DNA of 64,000 bases, taken from assembly GCF_001613935.1 (NCBI RefSeq), contig NZ_LQCI01000050.1:62001-126000 (forward strand). The letters are read 5' to 3'. This DNA is from Amycolatopsis regifaucium. Its GTDB lineage: Bacteria > Actinomycetota > Actinomycetes > Mycobacteriales > Pseudonocardiaceae. The notes beneath the pieces were generated by a model. That model did no database searches. It was not told the origin of the DNA and was given only the letters and a program-made list of their open reading frames with translations. The position numbers and the translations under genes are program-made. Positions 25,986 to 34,327 of this stretch are shown piece after piece; positions within the stretch are counted from its first letter, which is position 1; the number at the start of each line of letters is the position of its first letter.

Positions 25986-26230
25986 AAGAAATGTTCCTAC
26001 TTCAGTCGGAAGGAGGCGAAAGTCTGCTCGATTTGAACACAACCCGAATGGCTCAATCAGCCCCCGAATTTGCCTCAAGAAACCGATTCTCGGTCGATCC
26101 TTCGTCGACCTTGCTCCCCGGCCGCCGACCCCCGCGGCCTGGGCGGCGCCCCTGCCACGCCATCGTCGCGGCCGTCCGCCCTGGTCCGCGCCGACGGAAT
26201 ATGTCGGGGCCTCGCGGTAGTTTCCCCAGC

Positions 26231-27025
26231 ATGGCCACATTGGTGAGTTTTCACGCCCACCCCGACGACGAGTGCATCGTCGCGGGCGGCGTCATGCGCA
26301 AGGCCTTCGAGGAAGGCCACCGTGTCGTGCTCGTCGTCGCGACGAGGGGCGAGGTCGGTGAGGTGCCGGACGGTTTCCTCGACGACGGAGAGGAGTTGTG
26401 GCAGCGCCGCGTCCAAGAGACGCACGCTTCGGCCGAGGTACTGGGGGCCAAGCGCGTGGAGTTCCTGGGGTACACCGATTCCGGCATGATGGGCGAGCCG
26501 CGCAACGACGAGCCGGGCACGTTTTGGCAGGCCGACGTCGAGGAGGCCGCGCAGCGGCTGGCCGCGATCCTGCGCGAGGAGCAGGCCGACGTCCTGACCG
26601 TCTACGACGACAACGGCGGCTACGGGCATCCGGACCACATCCAGGTGCATCGCGTCGGCATGCGCGCGGCCGAGCTGGCGGGTACGCCGAGGGTCTACGA
26701 GGCGACGAGCAACAGTGACGAAATGCGCCGAGGCATGGAGGAGGCGGTGCGGACCGGGCAGATGAAGCCCGAGGAAGTCCCCGATTTCGAAGACGGCGCG
26801 GAGTTCGGCAAGCCGGAAGCGGTGTTGACGGCGAGGGTCGACGTCACGGAGTACCTGCCGCACAAGCGGGCGGCGATGCGCGCCCACGCCAGTCAGATCA
26901 GCGAGGGCTCCTTCTTCCTCGCGATGCCGGACGAGGGTTTCGCGCAGGCGTTCGGCGTCGAGTGGTTCATCCGCGCGGGTCAGGGACCGGGCATCACCGA
27001 GACCGATCTCATGGCCGGCCTCTGA
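26231..27025 (+). CDS. PIG-L family deacetylase (mycothiol-enzyme-like)
   Basis: A 264-residue zinc-dependent deacetylase of the PIG-L/LmbE family. The metal-binding motif AHPDDE is near residues 9-14 and the second His motif is GYGHPDHIQVH. The family includes MshB and Mca of mycothiol metabolism, which cleave N-acetyl groups or mycothiol S-conjugates. The sequence fits a Mca/MshB-like role, but the specific substrate is not decided. It ends next to a family A repeat, facing the RidA gene. Confidence 0.83.
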   Translation: MATLVSFHAHPDDECIVAGGVMRKAFEEGHRVVLVVATRGEVGEVPDGFLDDGEELWQRRVQETHASAEVLGAKRVEFLGYTDSGMMGEPRNDEPGTFWQADVEEAAQRLAAILREEQADVLTVYDDNGGYGHPDHIQVHRVGMRAAELAGTPRVYEATSNSDEMRRGMEEAVRTGQMKPEEVPDFEDGAEFGKPEAVLTARVDVTEYLPHKRAAMRAHASQISEGSFFLAMPDEGFAQAFGVEWFIRAGQGPGITETDLMAGL

Positions 27026-27030
27026 CGTCT

Positions 27031-27094
27031 CGCGTTTCGTCCTCTGAATGCGGTACTTGCGCGTGCAAGGATCGCAACCAGAGGACGAAACGCG
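27031..27094. repeat. Family A hairpin repeat, decayed right arm
   Basis: The left arm is intact and the right arm has several changes near the loop (TCGCAACC in place of CCGCATTC). The outer parts still pair, both with the TTTCG/CGAAA variant. It lies between the convergent ends of the PIG-L and RidA genes. Confidence 0.82.
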
Positions 27095-27105
27095 GCGGGA
27101 GGGGG

Positions 27106-27504
27106 TCAGGCCGTCGCGGCGGTGACGTCGAGTTCGACGAGCTGTCCCCGGTAGCCGAGCTGCGCGACGCCGAGCAGGGTGCTCGCGGTCGTGAAGGCCT
27201 CGCCGATCTCCGACTCGACGAACCGGTCCCATACGGCCGAAAGTGCGTCGGCGTCCGATGTCACCACGTAGATCACCGTGCGTACGACGTCGGCCGGGGT
27301 CGCCTTGGCGAAGGCGAGCGCGGCGGCGGTGTTCGCGACGATCTGGTCGACCTGGGCGAGCACGTCGCCCTCGACGACCTTGCCGTCTCCGGCGAGCGGG
27401 CACTGGCCGGCGAGGTGGACGTCCCGCCGCCCCTCGACGATGGTCACGTGGTGGTAGGTGGGCGTGGGATGCAGACCGGGCGGATGGTGGCGTTCAATGG
27501 TCAC
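27106..27504 (-). CDS. RidA family protein (enamine/imine deaminase-like)
   Basis: A protein of about 132 residues, the usual size of RidA/YjgF/UK114 proteins. Recognisable parts are HLAGQCPLAGDG, the helix QVDQIVANTAAALAFA, DVVRTVIYVVTSDADA and the C-terminal VELDVTA. Classical members hydrolyse reactive 2-aminoacrylate and similar imines. The Arg that binds the carboxylate in the standard C-terminal motif is not obvious here, so a different substrate is possible. I chose the GTG at 27504; the ATG at 27513 is also in frame. It is divergent from mtnA. Confidence 0.78.
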   Translation of the reverse strand: MTIERHHPPGLHPTPTYHHVTIVEGRRDVHLAGQCPLAGDGKVVEGDVLAQVDQIVANTAAALAFAKATPADVVRTVIYVVTSDADALSAVWDRFVESEIGEAFTTASTLLGVAQLGYRGQLVELDVTAATA

Positions 27505-27565
27505 GCATCGCATCGTCACCGAACCGGCCTCGGCCGGCCAACTGGATTTCCGGGGGAACCTCGCC

Positions 27566-28531
27566 ATGCGCAGGACGATCGACTGGACCGGCGACGCGGT
27601 CACCATCATCGACCAGACAGCGCTGCCCGCCGAGTACCGCGTGCTCGAACTGCGCACGGTCGGCGAACTCGTCGACGCCATCAAACGGCTGGCCGTCCGC
27701 GGCGCGCCGGCGCTCGGCGCGGCCGGTGCGCTCGGGGTCGTGCTCGCGACCCGCACCAGAGGGGACGTCGAGGCCGAGGCGGACCGCGTCGCCCAGGCCC
27801 GGCCCACCGCGGTCAACCTGAGCTGGGGCGTCTCCCGCGCGCTGGCGAAGCTCCCCGAAGGGCCGGAAGCCGTTCTCGCCGAAGCGCTGGCGATCCTCGA
27901 CGAGGACGAGCGGATCAACCACGAGGCGTCCCGGCTGGCGGCCGAGGTGGTACTCGAACACTGTGAGCGGCGGCCGTTGCGGTTGCTCAGCCACTGCAAC
28001 GCCGGCCGTCTCGCGACGGTCGGCTGGGGCAGCGCGCTCGGCGTCGTCTGGCATCTACAGGCTCGCAACCTGGTCGAATCCGTTCTGGTCGACGAAACCC
28101 GGCCGCTGCTGCAGGGTGCCCGCCTGACCGCCTGGGAACTGGCCGAAGCCGGTGTGCCCTACCGGATCCAGCCCGACGGCGCGGCCGCCGCCACGATGAG
28201 CCGCGGCCTGGTCGACTGCGTACTCGTCGGCGCCGACCGGATCGCCGCCAACGGCGACGTCGCCAACAAGATCGGCACCTACGGCCTGGCGATCGCGGCG
28301 AAGCACCACGGCGTCCCGTTCGTGGTCGTCGCTCCTTCGTCCACTGTGGACACCGCGATGCCCGACGGCGCCGGGATCGCGATCGAGGAACGCGATCCCG
28401 GCGAGGTCCTGAGCTTCGGTGGCACGAAGGTCGCGCCCGAAGGCGCGGAGGTGTTCAACCCGGCCTTCGACGTGACGCCGTTCGAACTGGTCACCGCCGT
28501 GGTCACGGAGCAGGGTGTGCTGCGCCCGTGA
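27566..28531 (+). CDS. mtnA: S-methyl-5-thioribose-1-phosphate isomerase
   Basis: A 321-residue enzyme of the methionine salvage pathway that isomerises methylthioribose-1-phosphate to methylthioribulose-1-phosphate in the cytoplasm. Conserved elements include RGAPALGAAGALG, HCNAGRLATVGWGSALGV with the catalytic Cys, and VGADRIAANGDVANKIGT with the catalytic Asp. The ATG at 27566 was chosen because GGGGGAA lies 6 bases upstream and it gives the family length. No other salvage gene (mtnB, mtnC, mtnN) is adjacent. Confidence 0.9.
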   Translation: MRRTIDWTGDAVTIIDQTALPAEYRVLELRTVGELVDAIKRLAVRGAPALGAAGALGVVLATRTRGDVEAEADRVAQARPTAVNLSWGVSRALAKLPEGPEAVLAEALAILDEDERINHEASRLAAEVVLEHCERRPLRLLSHCNAGRLATVGWGSALGVVWHLQARNLVESVLVDETRPLLQGARLTAWELAEAGVPYRIQPDGAAAATMSRGLVDCVLVGADRIAANGDVANKIGTYGLAIAAKHHGVPFVVVAPSSTVDTAMPDGAGIAIEERDPGEVLSFGGTKVAPEGAEVFNPAFDVTPFELVTAVVTEQGVLRP

Positions 28532-28558
28532 CCAGCTTGGTCATTTCGCCGGCCCAGT

Positions 28559-28607
28559 CGTGAAGGCCTCCTTCCCTACTCTCAAGGTAGGGAAGGAGGC
28601 CTTCACG
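28559..28607. repeat. Family B palindrome, perfect 21-bp arms
   Basis: Arms at 28559-28579 and 28587-28607 are perfect inverted copies around the loop TCTCAAG. It lies between the convergent ends of mtnA and the Eis-like gene. It is nearly identical to the copy at 55960-56008. Confidence 0.93.
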
Positions 28608-28653
28608 GACTTCCTGGCTTCACGGCGCAGGCCGAGCTACGCCATCCCCCTCA

Positions 28654-29874
28654 TCAGAAGGACTCCACGCAGCACGGCTCCCGATCGGTGGCGAACGCCG
28701 CCGTCGCCCGCGAAACCGCCCCGGCCGTCCGCTCCTTGATCCGCCCCGCCGCGGCCAGTGTGCTCGGACGGGTCCCGCCGAGGAAGATCGCGCCGAGGTC
28801 GGTCACGTCCAGTTCGAGATCCGGCGCGTCCTCGACGCGGGTCACCTCGGCGTGGCCGTCGGCGGCGGTGACGAGCCGCCAGTTCCCGGTGTTCCACGGA
28901 CAGAAGGCGTCGCGCACGCCGAGCACCAGATCCACCGGAGCGTTGTAGTGGCGAGTGATCAGGGCGCGATCGACGTCGACGAGCCGGAACCACAGCGAGT
29001 CGCCGGCGGAGCGGGTCATGGCGCGCGGATTGTCCAGCAGGTGGATGAGCGGTTCGTCGAGGGCCGCGAAGGTCTCCACTGTGACGACCAGGTCGTAGTC
29101 GAGCAGGAAGCGATACAGCGTCGCGTACGCCTCCGGCGTGGTCGCGACCAGTTCCTGCACGGTCAAGATCCCTCGCGGGCCCTCTTCGTTCCAGTCGTTC
29201 TTCACGCGGTAGATGACGTAACCGTCCGGCAGGACGGCGAACTTGAGCGCCGTCGCGCCCTGACGGCGGTACTCCGGGTCGTCGAGGATGAACTCCCACG
29301 TCGACTCCGGCCGGTCGAGCGCGCCGACGCGCTGCGACGCTTCCTTCTCGTAGATCGACTTGATCAGCGGGATCGCTTGCGCACGCTTGATTTCGCGCAC
29401 GGGTTCGGCCTCGAGTCCGACTCCGGGCCGGAACGCCGACTTCGCCCGTACTTTCGCCCGGTAGAATTGCGTCGCGAGGCCATAACCGAAACGGGGATAG
29501 ATGACCGCTTCGGACGCCCACAACGCGGCGAACGGCTCACCGCCGCCCTCATGCAGGCCGTGCAACTGCGCCCGCATGACCCGGGTGAGCGCGCCGCGCC
29601 TGCGGTGTCCGGGAGCGACGCCTACCGCGGTCACCGCGGCGAACGGCGTCTGCCCCGCGCCGGGCACGGTGATCTTCCGGGTGAGCAGTTCCCCCGTCCC
29701 GATGAGTTCGTCGCCGTCGAAGACGCCATGCGCACGTTCGGGCTCGAACACCAGCGTTTCGCGGTGTTTCAACCCGTCCGTGAGGTCGGTGAGGAAAGCG
29801 CTCGCGAGCAATTCGGCGAACGCGGGCAGGTCGTCGGTGGTCAGAGTGCGGATGGTCAAGCTGTCATCGCTCAC
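28654..29874 (-). CDS. Eis-family GNAT acetyltransferase
   Basis: A 406-residue acetyltransferase with the Eis architecture: an N-terminal GNAT domain (AAVTAVGVAPGHRRRGALTRVM, residues about 80-101, acetyl-CoA binding), a second GNAT-like domain and a C-terminal SCP2-like domain. It ends with an aromatic residue (ESF*). In Eis the free C-terminal carboxylate helps catalysis. Eis proteins acetylate aminoglycosides at several positions, or lysine side chains. Activity on a drug cannot be claimed from sequence. It is convergent to mtnA across a family B palindrome. Confidence 0.85.
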   Translation of the reverse strand: MSDDSLTIRTLTTDDLPAFAELLASAFLTDLTDGLKHRETLVFEPERAHGVFDGDELIGTGELLTRKITVPGAGQTPFAAVTAVGVAPGHRRRGALTRVMRAQLHGLHEGGGEPFAALWASEAVIYPRFGYGLATQFYRAKVRAKSAFRPGVGLEAEPVREIKRAQAIPLIKSIYEKEASQRVGALDRPESTWEFILDDPEYRRQGATALKFAVLPDGYVIYRVKNDWNEEGPRGILTVQELVATTPEAYATLYRFLLDYDLVVTVETFAALDEPLIHLLDNPRAMTRSAGDSLWFRLVDVDRALITRHYNAPVDLVLGVRDAFCPWNTGNWRLVTAADGHAEVTRVEDAPDLELDVTDLGAIFLGGTRPSTLAAAGRIKERTAGAVSRATAAFATDREPCCVESF

Positions 29875-29927
29875 ACCGTCGTCCTACGCCTGTTCACCGA
29901 CGACCGCCACGCATTAAAGTGCGGAAA

Positions 29928-30143
29928 TCAGGGCCGAGGCCCGATCACCTTTCCGTCCTCCTTGACCGCGATGGCCATCGCGGGACAGGAATCGGCCGCG
30001 TCGAGCACGGTCTCGTCCGCGTCGACCTCGTCCGCGATCACCGTCGCCGTGGCGCCTTCGAGTTCGAAGACCTCCGGCATCAGCGAAGCGCACATCCCCG
30101 AGCCGATGCACGTTCCGCCATCGACTTCGACTTTCCAGCTCAT
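29928..30143 (-). CDS. [3Fe-4S] ferredoxin, P450 redox partner
   Basis: A 71-residue small ferredoxin. Cys12, Cys18 and Cys53 form the CxxxxxC...CP pattern of actinomycete [3Fe-4S] ferredoxins, with no fourth Cys in the first motif. The start codon lies 2 bp after the P450 stop, so the two proteins are made together. The ferredoxin would pass electrons from a ferredoxin reductase to the P450. No reductase gene is nearby. Confidence 0.9.
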   Translation of the reverse strand: MSWKVEVDGGTCIGSGMCASLMPEVFELEGATATVIADEVDADETVLDAADSCPAMAIAVKEDGKVIGPRP

Positions 30144-30145
30144 GG

Positions 30146-31336
30146 TCACCATCCGATCGGCATGGAGCGGGGCCCCCGCACCAGCATTTGCGTCTTCCAC
30201 ACGATATCGCCGTCGAGGCGCAGTCCGGGAAGATCGCGGAGCAAGGCCCGCAAGGCCTCCTGTAGTTCCAGCCGGGCCAGCGGGGCACCGAGACAGTGAT
30301 GCACGCCGTGGCCGAAACCGAGGTGGGGATTGGCTTCGCGGTCGAAGTCGAGGGTTTCCGCCGCACTGAACTGGAGCGCGTCCCGGTTGGCGGCACCGAT
30401 CGCGACCATCACCGGTTCGCCTTCCTTCACCAGCACGTCACCCACCTGGATGTCTTCGGTGGCGTAGCGGGCGAACCCGGCTCCGGCACCCAAGGGGACG
30501 AACCTGAGCAGCTCCTCCACCGCGGCCGGGATCAGATCCAGGTCCGCGCGCAGCCGGGCCAGCCGGTCCGGCTGGTCGAGCAGCGCGTAGACGAAGTTGG
30601 GGATCTGGCTCGCGGTGGTCTCGTGCCCGGCGATCAGGATGCCGATGCACAGGTCGACCAGTTCCAGCTCGCTCAGCCTGTCGCGGACGTCGCGCGCTTC
30701 GATCAGCGCGGTCATCAGGTCGTCCTGAGGCCGGGCGCGGTGCTGCTCGACGAGTACGTGCATGTACGCCCGCAGCTCGTCCTGGTTGGCCATCATCTGT
30801 TCGGTGGTCAACGGGCTGGTCGACAACGCGGCGTCGCTCCAGACGCGGAACTTCGGCCGGTCCTCGACGGGGACGCCGAGCAGTTCGCAGATCACCGCGA
30901 CCGGGATCGGCAGCGCGTAATCCTCGACGAGGTCGGCGGGCCGGCCCTTGGCCTTCATGTCCTCGATCAGGCCCGCGGCCAGTTCCGCGACCCTCGGCCG
31001 CAGCAGTTCGACGCGGCGCATGGTGAACGCCTTCGCGACCAGCGTGCGCAGGCGGGTGTGGTCGGGCGGGTCCATGCTCAGGATCCCGCCAGGTCGCCTG
31101 CCCGGCGCCATCCGCGGCTCGTCCCTGCCGGTGGCCATCGCGCGGGAGAACCGCCGATCGCCCAGCACGAAACGCGCGTCGGCGTACCGCACGGCGAGCC
31201 AGGCGGGTTCACCGTGCGGCAGGCGGACGCGGAGCATGCCCTCGGTCTCGCGGGCGGCGGCGTAGGCCTTGTCGAGTTCGAGTCCCGCGTCCTCGTTGAA
31301 GGGATAGGCGAAGATTTCGGTTTCAGTGGCGGTCAT
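30146..31336 (-). CDS. Cytochrome P450 (with ferredoxin partner)
   Basis: A 396-residue bacterial class I P450. Visible features are the I-helix AGHETT at 236-241, the ExxR motif at 275-278 and the heme loop FGHGVHHCLG with Cys348 as axial ligand. It is coupled to the ferredoxin gene and transcribed divergently from a TetR regulator with a strong operator in the gap. The substrate is unknown. Control by TetR suggests induction by a small molecule, perhaps the substrate. Confidence 0.93.
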   Translation of the reverse strand: MTATETEIFAYPFNEDAGLELDKAYAAARETEGMLRVRLPHGEPAWLAVRYADARFVLGDRRFSRAMATGRDEPRMAPGRRPGGILSMDPPDHTRLRTLVAKAFTMRRVELLRPRVAELAAGLIEDMKAKGRPADLVEDYALPIPVAVICELLGVPVEDRPKFRVWSDAALSTSPLTTEQMMANQDELRAYMHVLVEQHRARPQDDLMTALIEARDVRDRLSELELVDLCIGILIAGHETTASQIPNFVYALLDQPDRLARLRADLDLIPAAVEELLRFVPLGAGAGFARYATEDIQVGDVLVKEGEPVMVAIGAANRDALQFSAAETLDFDREANPHLGFGHGVHHCLGAPLARLELQEALRALLRDLPGLRLDGDIVWKTQMLVRGPRSMPIGW

Positions 31337-31364
31337 TTGTCCGGAAACCCCCCGGCTCGGCGGT

Positions 31365-31384
31365 TTGTAAGCAACTGCTTACAA
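31365..31384. promoter_or_regulatory. TetR operator
   Basis: TTGTAAGCA (31365-31373) and TGCTTACAA (31376-31384) are perfect inverted copies with a 2-base spacer. The site lies between the divergent P450 and TetR genes, 28 bp upstream of the P450 start. The length and symmetry are typical of TetR sites. Binding is inferred. Confidence 0.8.
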
Positions 31385-31454
31385 CGCTAACCATGAGCAC
31401 GGACAGCGTCAATGCGCCTACCGTGCGACAGCCGAGCCGGATAGCCTGTGCCCG

Positions 31455-32021
31455 ATGACGGAAGAACCGCAGGTCCGCAAGCGCGACGCGGCCGCGACCA
31501 GGGCGGCCCTGCTCGACGCGGCAGGGGTCCTGTTCGGCGAGCGCGGTTTCGACCGGACGACGGTGCGCGACATCGCGAAGCTGGCCGGGGTCAACCAGGC
31601 TCTGCTGTTCCGGTACTTCGGTTCGAAGGACGCGCTCTTCGAAGAGGTACTGGCGCGCGGCGGACGCGAGCAGATCGCCACCACACCACCGGGTGAACTC
31701 CTCGGGACGGCGCTGCGCAGCATGCTGGAATCCGACACCGGCCGCAATCGCACCCTCGACGCCTACCTGCGCTCGACCGGGCACGACAGCGCCGCGGCCG
31801 CGGTCCGGCGGCAACTCGGCGAGGAATACGCGAAGGTACTGGCTACGCTGACCGACGCCGAAGACGCGGATCTGCGCGCCGACCTCGTCCTGGCGTGGCT
31901 GCTCGGAATCGGCCTCGTCCGCGAGATCACCGGCAAGGAACCCCTGGCCAGCGCGGATCCGGACGACGTCTGCCGCCTCGTGCTCGGCGCCGCGCGGACC
32001 CTGCTGGAGCGCAGCGGGTAA
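31455..32021 (+). CDS. TetR-family regulator
   Basis: A 188-residue regulator. The N-terminal HTH region has ATRAALLDAAGVLFGERGFDRTTVRDIAKLAGVNQALLFRYFGSKDALFEEVL, a textbook TetR domain broken here only by quoting. The C-terminal part should bind a ligand. It is divergent from the P450-ferredoxin pair and probably represses both that pair and itself through the dyad at 31365-31384. Confidence 0.92.
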   Translation: MTEEPQVRKRDAAATRAALLDAAGVLFGERGFDRTTVRDIAKLAGVNQALLFRYFGSKDALFEEVLARGGREQIATTPPGELLGTALRSMLESDTGRNRTLDAYLRSTGHDSAAAAVRRQLGEEYAKVLATLTDAEDADLRADLVLAWLLGIGLVREITGKEPLASADPDDVCRLVLGAARTLLERSG

Positions 32022-32063
32022 TTGGGTCGCCGCCGGAGGATCCACTGCCCTACGGTCGCCTCC

Positions 32064-32978
32064 GTGACCTCGTTCCCGCCCGCCGGCACCGAAGCCGAGT
32101 TCGACGCGCTGACCAGGCAAGCTCTGCTTCCGGCGGTGACGTCGTTGACCGGGTCGCTCGGCCTCGGCGACGTCGTCCCGTTCACCGAAGGCTCGCTGCC
32201 GGTCTACGCCGTCGGCGAAGATCTGGTGCTCAAGCTGTTCCCGCCGGTGCACCGCGGCGAACTCCCCACCGAACGGACGATGCTCGAGGTCCTGCACGGG
32301 AAACTGCCGATCCCGACCCCCGCGGTGCGGGACGTCGGCGAGCGGGACGGCTGGGGCTACCTACTCATGGAGCGCCTTCGGGGCGAGACGCTGAAGGACG
32401 CCTGGCCGAAACTGTCCACAGAGGACAAACACCGGCTCGCACCCGAACTCGGCGAAGCGCTGGCCGCCCTCCATTCGCTGCACGACCGGCGATTGGACGT
32501 CCTCGCCCCGCCGGACTGGGCCGCCTTCATCGCCGAACAGCGCGCGAAGGCCGTCGAGCACCATCGCCGGACAGGCCTCGACGAGAGCTGGATCGGGCAG
32601 ATCCCGGCGTTCCTCGACTCCGTCGACCTGGGCAGTCCGCCCGTCGTCCCGCTGCACACCGAATTCATGCGCGATCACGTCATGGTCACCCACGACGGCG
32701 AACGCCCGCGGCTGAGCGGGCTCTTCGACTTCGAACCGGCGATGCGGGGCGCGGCCGAGTACGACTTCGTCGCCGTCGGCCTGTTCGTTTCCGGCGGGGA
32801 CAAGGATTTCCTGCGGCGGCTGCTCGCCGGGTACGGCACGGAACCGGACGAGGACTTCGCGCGGCGCTGCCTGGCGTACGCGCTTTTGCACGTCTACAGC
32901 AATTTCACCTGGTACTTCAAGGTTCTTCCGGCACCGGGAGAGCCGACGCTGGAGAGCGTCAGCCGCGCTTGGTGGTAG
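32064..32978 (+). CDS. Aminoglycoside phosphotransferase-like kinase (APH/choline kinase fold)
   Basis: A 304-residue protein of the APH superfamily. An N-lobe with VLKLFPP (ATP-binding Lys) is followed by a linker LLMERLRGETL. The catalytic loop departs from the usual HxDxxxxN: here it is LHTEFMRDHV, with His and Glu and no Asn at the expected place. The metal-binding Asp is in GLFDFEPA. Whether it phosphorylates an antibiotic, sugar or other hydroxyl compound is unknown. The start is GTG. Its last 20 bp overlap the convergent second P450. Confidence 0.75.
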   Translation: MTSFPPAGTEAEFDALTRQALLPAVTSLTGSLGLGDVVPFTEGSLPVYAVGEDLVLKLFPPVHRGELPTERTMLEVLHGKLPIPTPAVRDVGERDGWGYLLMERLRGETLKDAWPKLSTEDKHRLAPELGEALAALHSLHDRRLDVLAPPDWAAFIAEQRAKAVEHHRRTGLDESWIGQIPAFLDSVDLGSPPVVPLHTEFMRDHVMVTHDGERPRLSGLFDFEPAMRGAAEYDFVAVGLFVSGGDKDFLRRLLAGYGTEPDEDFARRCLAYALLHVYSNFTWYFKVLPAPGEPTLESVSRAWW

Positions 32979-34161
32979 CCCACGTCACCGGCACGGCTTC
33001 GGGACCGCGGATCGAAAGCGGCGGCCGCCAGACGATGGCCGAAGCCGGAACCGCGAGATCCAGGCCCGGCAACCCGTCGAGGAGGGTCCGGAACGCGATC
33101 TCCCCTTCGAGCCTGGCGAGCGCCGCGCCTAGGCAGAAGTGGAGTCCGTGCCCGAAGCCGAGTTGTGGCGCGTTCCGGCGCCGGATGTCGAACCGCGACG
33201 CGCCGGGAAAGGCGCTCTCGTCGCGGTTCGCCGCGCCGGTGTGCGCCAGCACGGCCTCACCGCGCCGGACCACGCCCGCGCTCAATGCGACGTCCTCCAG
33301 CGCGACCCGCAGCAGCGACGCGTCGGCCGGTCCGTCGAACCGCAGGATCTCCTCGACGGCGCCCGCGGTCAGCCCGGGATCCGAGCGCAACGCGGCGAAC
33401 TGCTCCGGATTCCCGGACAGCAACACGACCCCGGTCGCGATCAGGCTGACCGTGGTCTCGTGCCCGGCCAGAAGAAGCTGCGTGGCCAGGTCGATCAGCT
33501 CTTCCTCGGTGAGCCGGTCGCCGTCCTCGTCGCGGGCGTGCACGAGGACGCTCAGCAGGTCTTCACCCGGCTCCGCCCGCTTGGCGGTGACAAGGGCGGC
33601 CATGTCATCCGCGCCATCACGCCGGGCCCGCGCCACTTCGTCAGGGGTGTGCGAGGCCGGCGTGACGATCACCCGCGACCACTGGCTGAACCGTTCCCTG
33701 CCCGCGAACGGGACGCCGAGGATCTCGCACATGACCGCGGTGGGCAACGGGAAGGCGAACATCCGCACCAGATCGACCGGCGGCCCGGCCGCGACCATCG
33801 CCCGCAGGAGACCGTCGGCGATCTCCTGGATCCGTGGCCGCAGCGCGGCGATGCGGCGGACGGTGAAGGCCTGCGCCGACAGCTTTCGCAGCCGTGTGTG
33901 ATCCGGCGGGTCCATGTTCAGGATGCTGTGCTCACCGGTGGAGAAGTCACCCGGTTCGATGAGGCAGGGCGCGCCAGGGCCGAGGAGGTTCCGGGAAAAT
34001 CGCTTGTCCGAGAAGATCAGGCGCACGTCTTCGTACCTGGTCACCAGCCAGCCTTCGCAACCGCTGGGGAAGACGACCTTGGACATCGGCGGATGGTCGG
34101 CGTAGATCGCGCCCATCGGCGTCGCCGGATCGTCCTTCGCCGCGGGATAGGTGGCTGTCAT
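32959..34161 (-). CDS. Second cytochrome P450
   Basis: A 400-residue P450. The I-helix AGHETT is at 232-237, ExxR at 271-274 and the heme loop FGHGLHFCLG with Cys343. It is related to the first P450 only at family level. The ATG beginning MTATYPAAK was chosen; the longer upstream reading is arginine-rich. It has no ferredoxin beside it and overlaps the phosphotransferase tail by 20 bp. It may share the ferredoxin at 29928. Its substrate is unknown. Confidence 0.92.
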   Translation of the reverse strand: MTATYPAAKDDPATPMGAIYADHPPMSKVVFPSGCEGWLVTRYEDVRLIFSDKRFSRNLLGPGAPCLIEPGDFSTGEHSILNMDPPDHTRLRKLSAQAFTVRRIAALRPRIQEIADGLLRAMVAAGPPVDLVRMFAFPLPTAVMCEILGVPFAGRERFSQWSRVIVTPASHTPDEVARARRDGADDMAALVTAKRAEPGEDLLSVLVHARDEDGDRLTEEELIDLATQLLLAGHETTVSLIATGVVLLSGNPEQFAALRSDPGLTAGAVEEILRFDGPADASLLRVALEDVALSAGVVRRGEAVLAHTGAANRDESAFPGASRFDIRRRNAPQLGFGHGLHFCLGAALARLEGEIAFRTLLDGLPGLDLAVPASAIVWRPPLSIRGPEAVPVTWATTKRG

Positions 34162-34310
34162 GGGCCGATGATGAGCGGGTGGTGCCGGGATCGGAAGCCT
34201 CCGGCCCCTCACCCGCCCGAAGAGCCGAAGATCCTTCTCACCGCGTGATAATCGCGTTACTCGAAGGGTGCGCCCCAAGGTCTCGTGACCGAGCCCGTGC
34301 CGTGAACCAT

Positions 34311-34327
34311 CAGAGGACTAATTGCGG
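34311..34327. repeat. Family A half-unit overlapping a stop codon
   Basis: CAGAGGACTAATTGCGG matches one arm of the family A repeats. No pairing arm is visible nearby. On the minus strand it supplies the last codons CGC AAT TAG of the FAD/Fe-S protein. Confidence 0.7.

Larger units (their letters stand above)
25832..26230. other. Divergent intergenic region between ROK regulator and PIG-L deacetylase
   Basis: About 400 bp with no convincing gene. It carries two dyads (25865-25902 and 25951-25985) and should contain promoters for both divergent genes. The right half is very GC-rich and has no recognisable signal. Confidence 0.5.

Noticed and set aside
28559..28607. Family B palindrome as an ordinary rho-independent terminator only
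   Set aside because: It could end transcripts, but near-identical perfect copies 27 kb apart and the absence of a following T-run point to a mobile or repeated element first.
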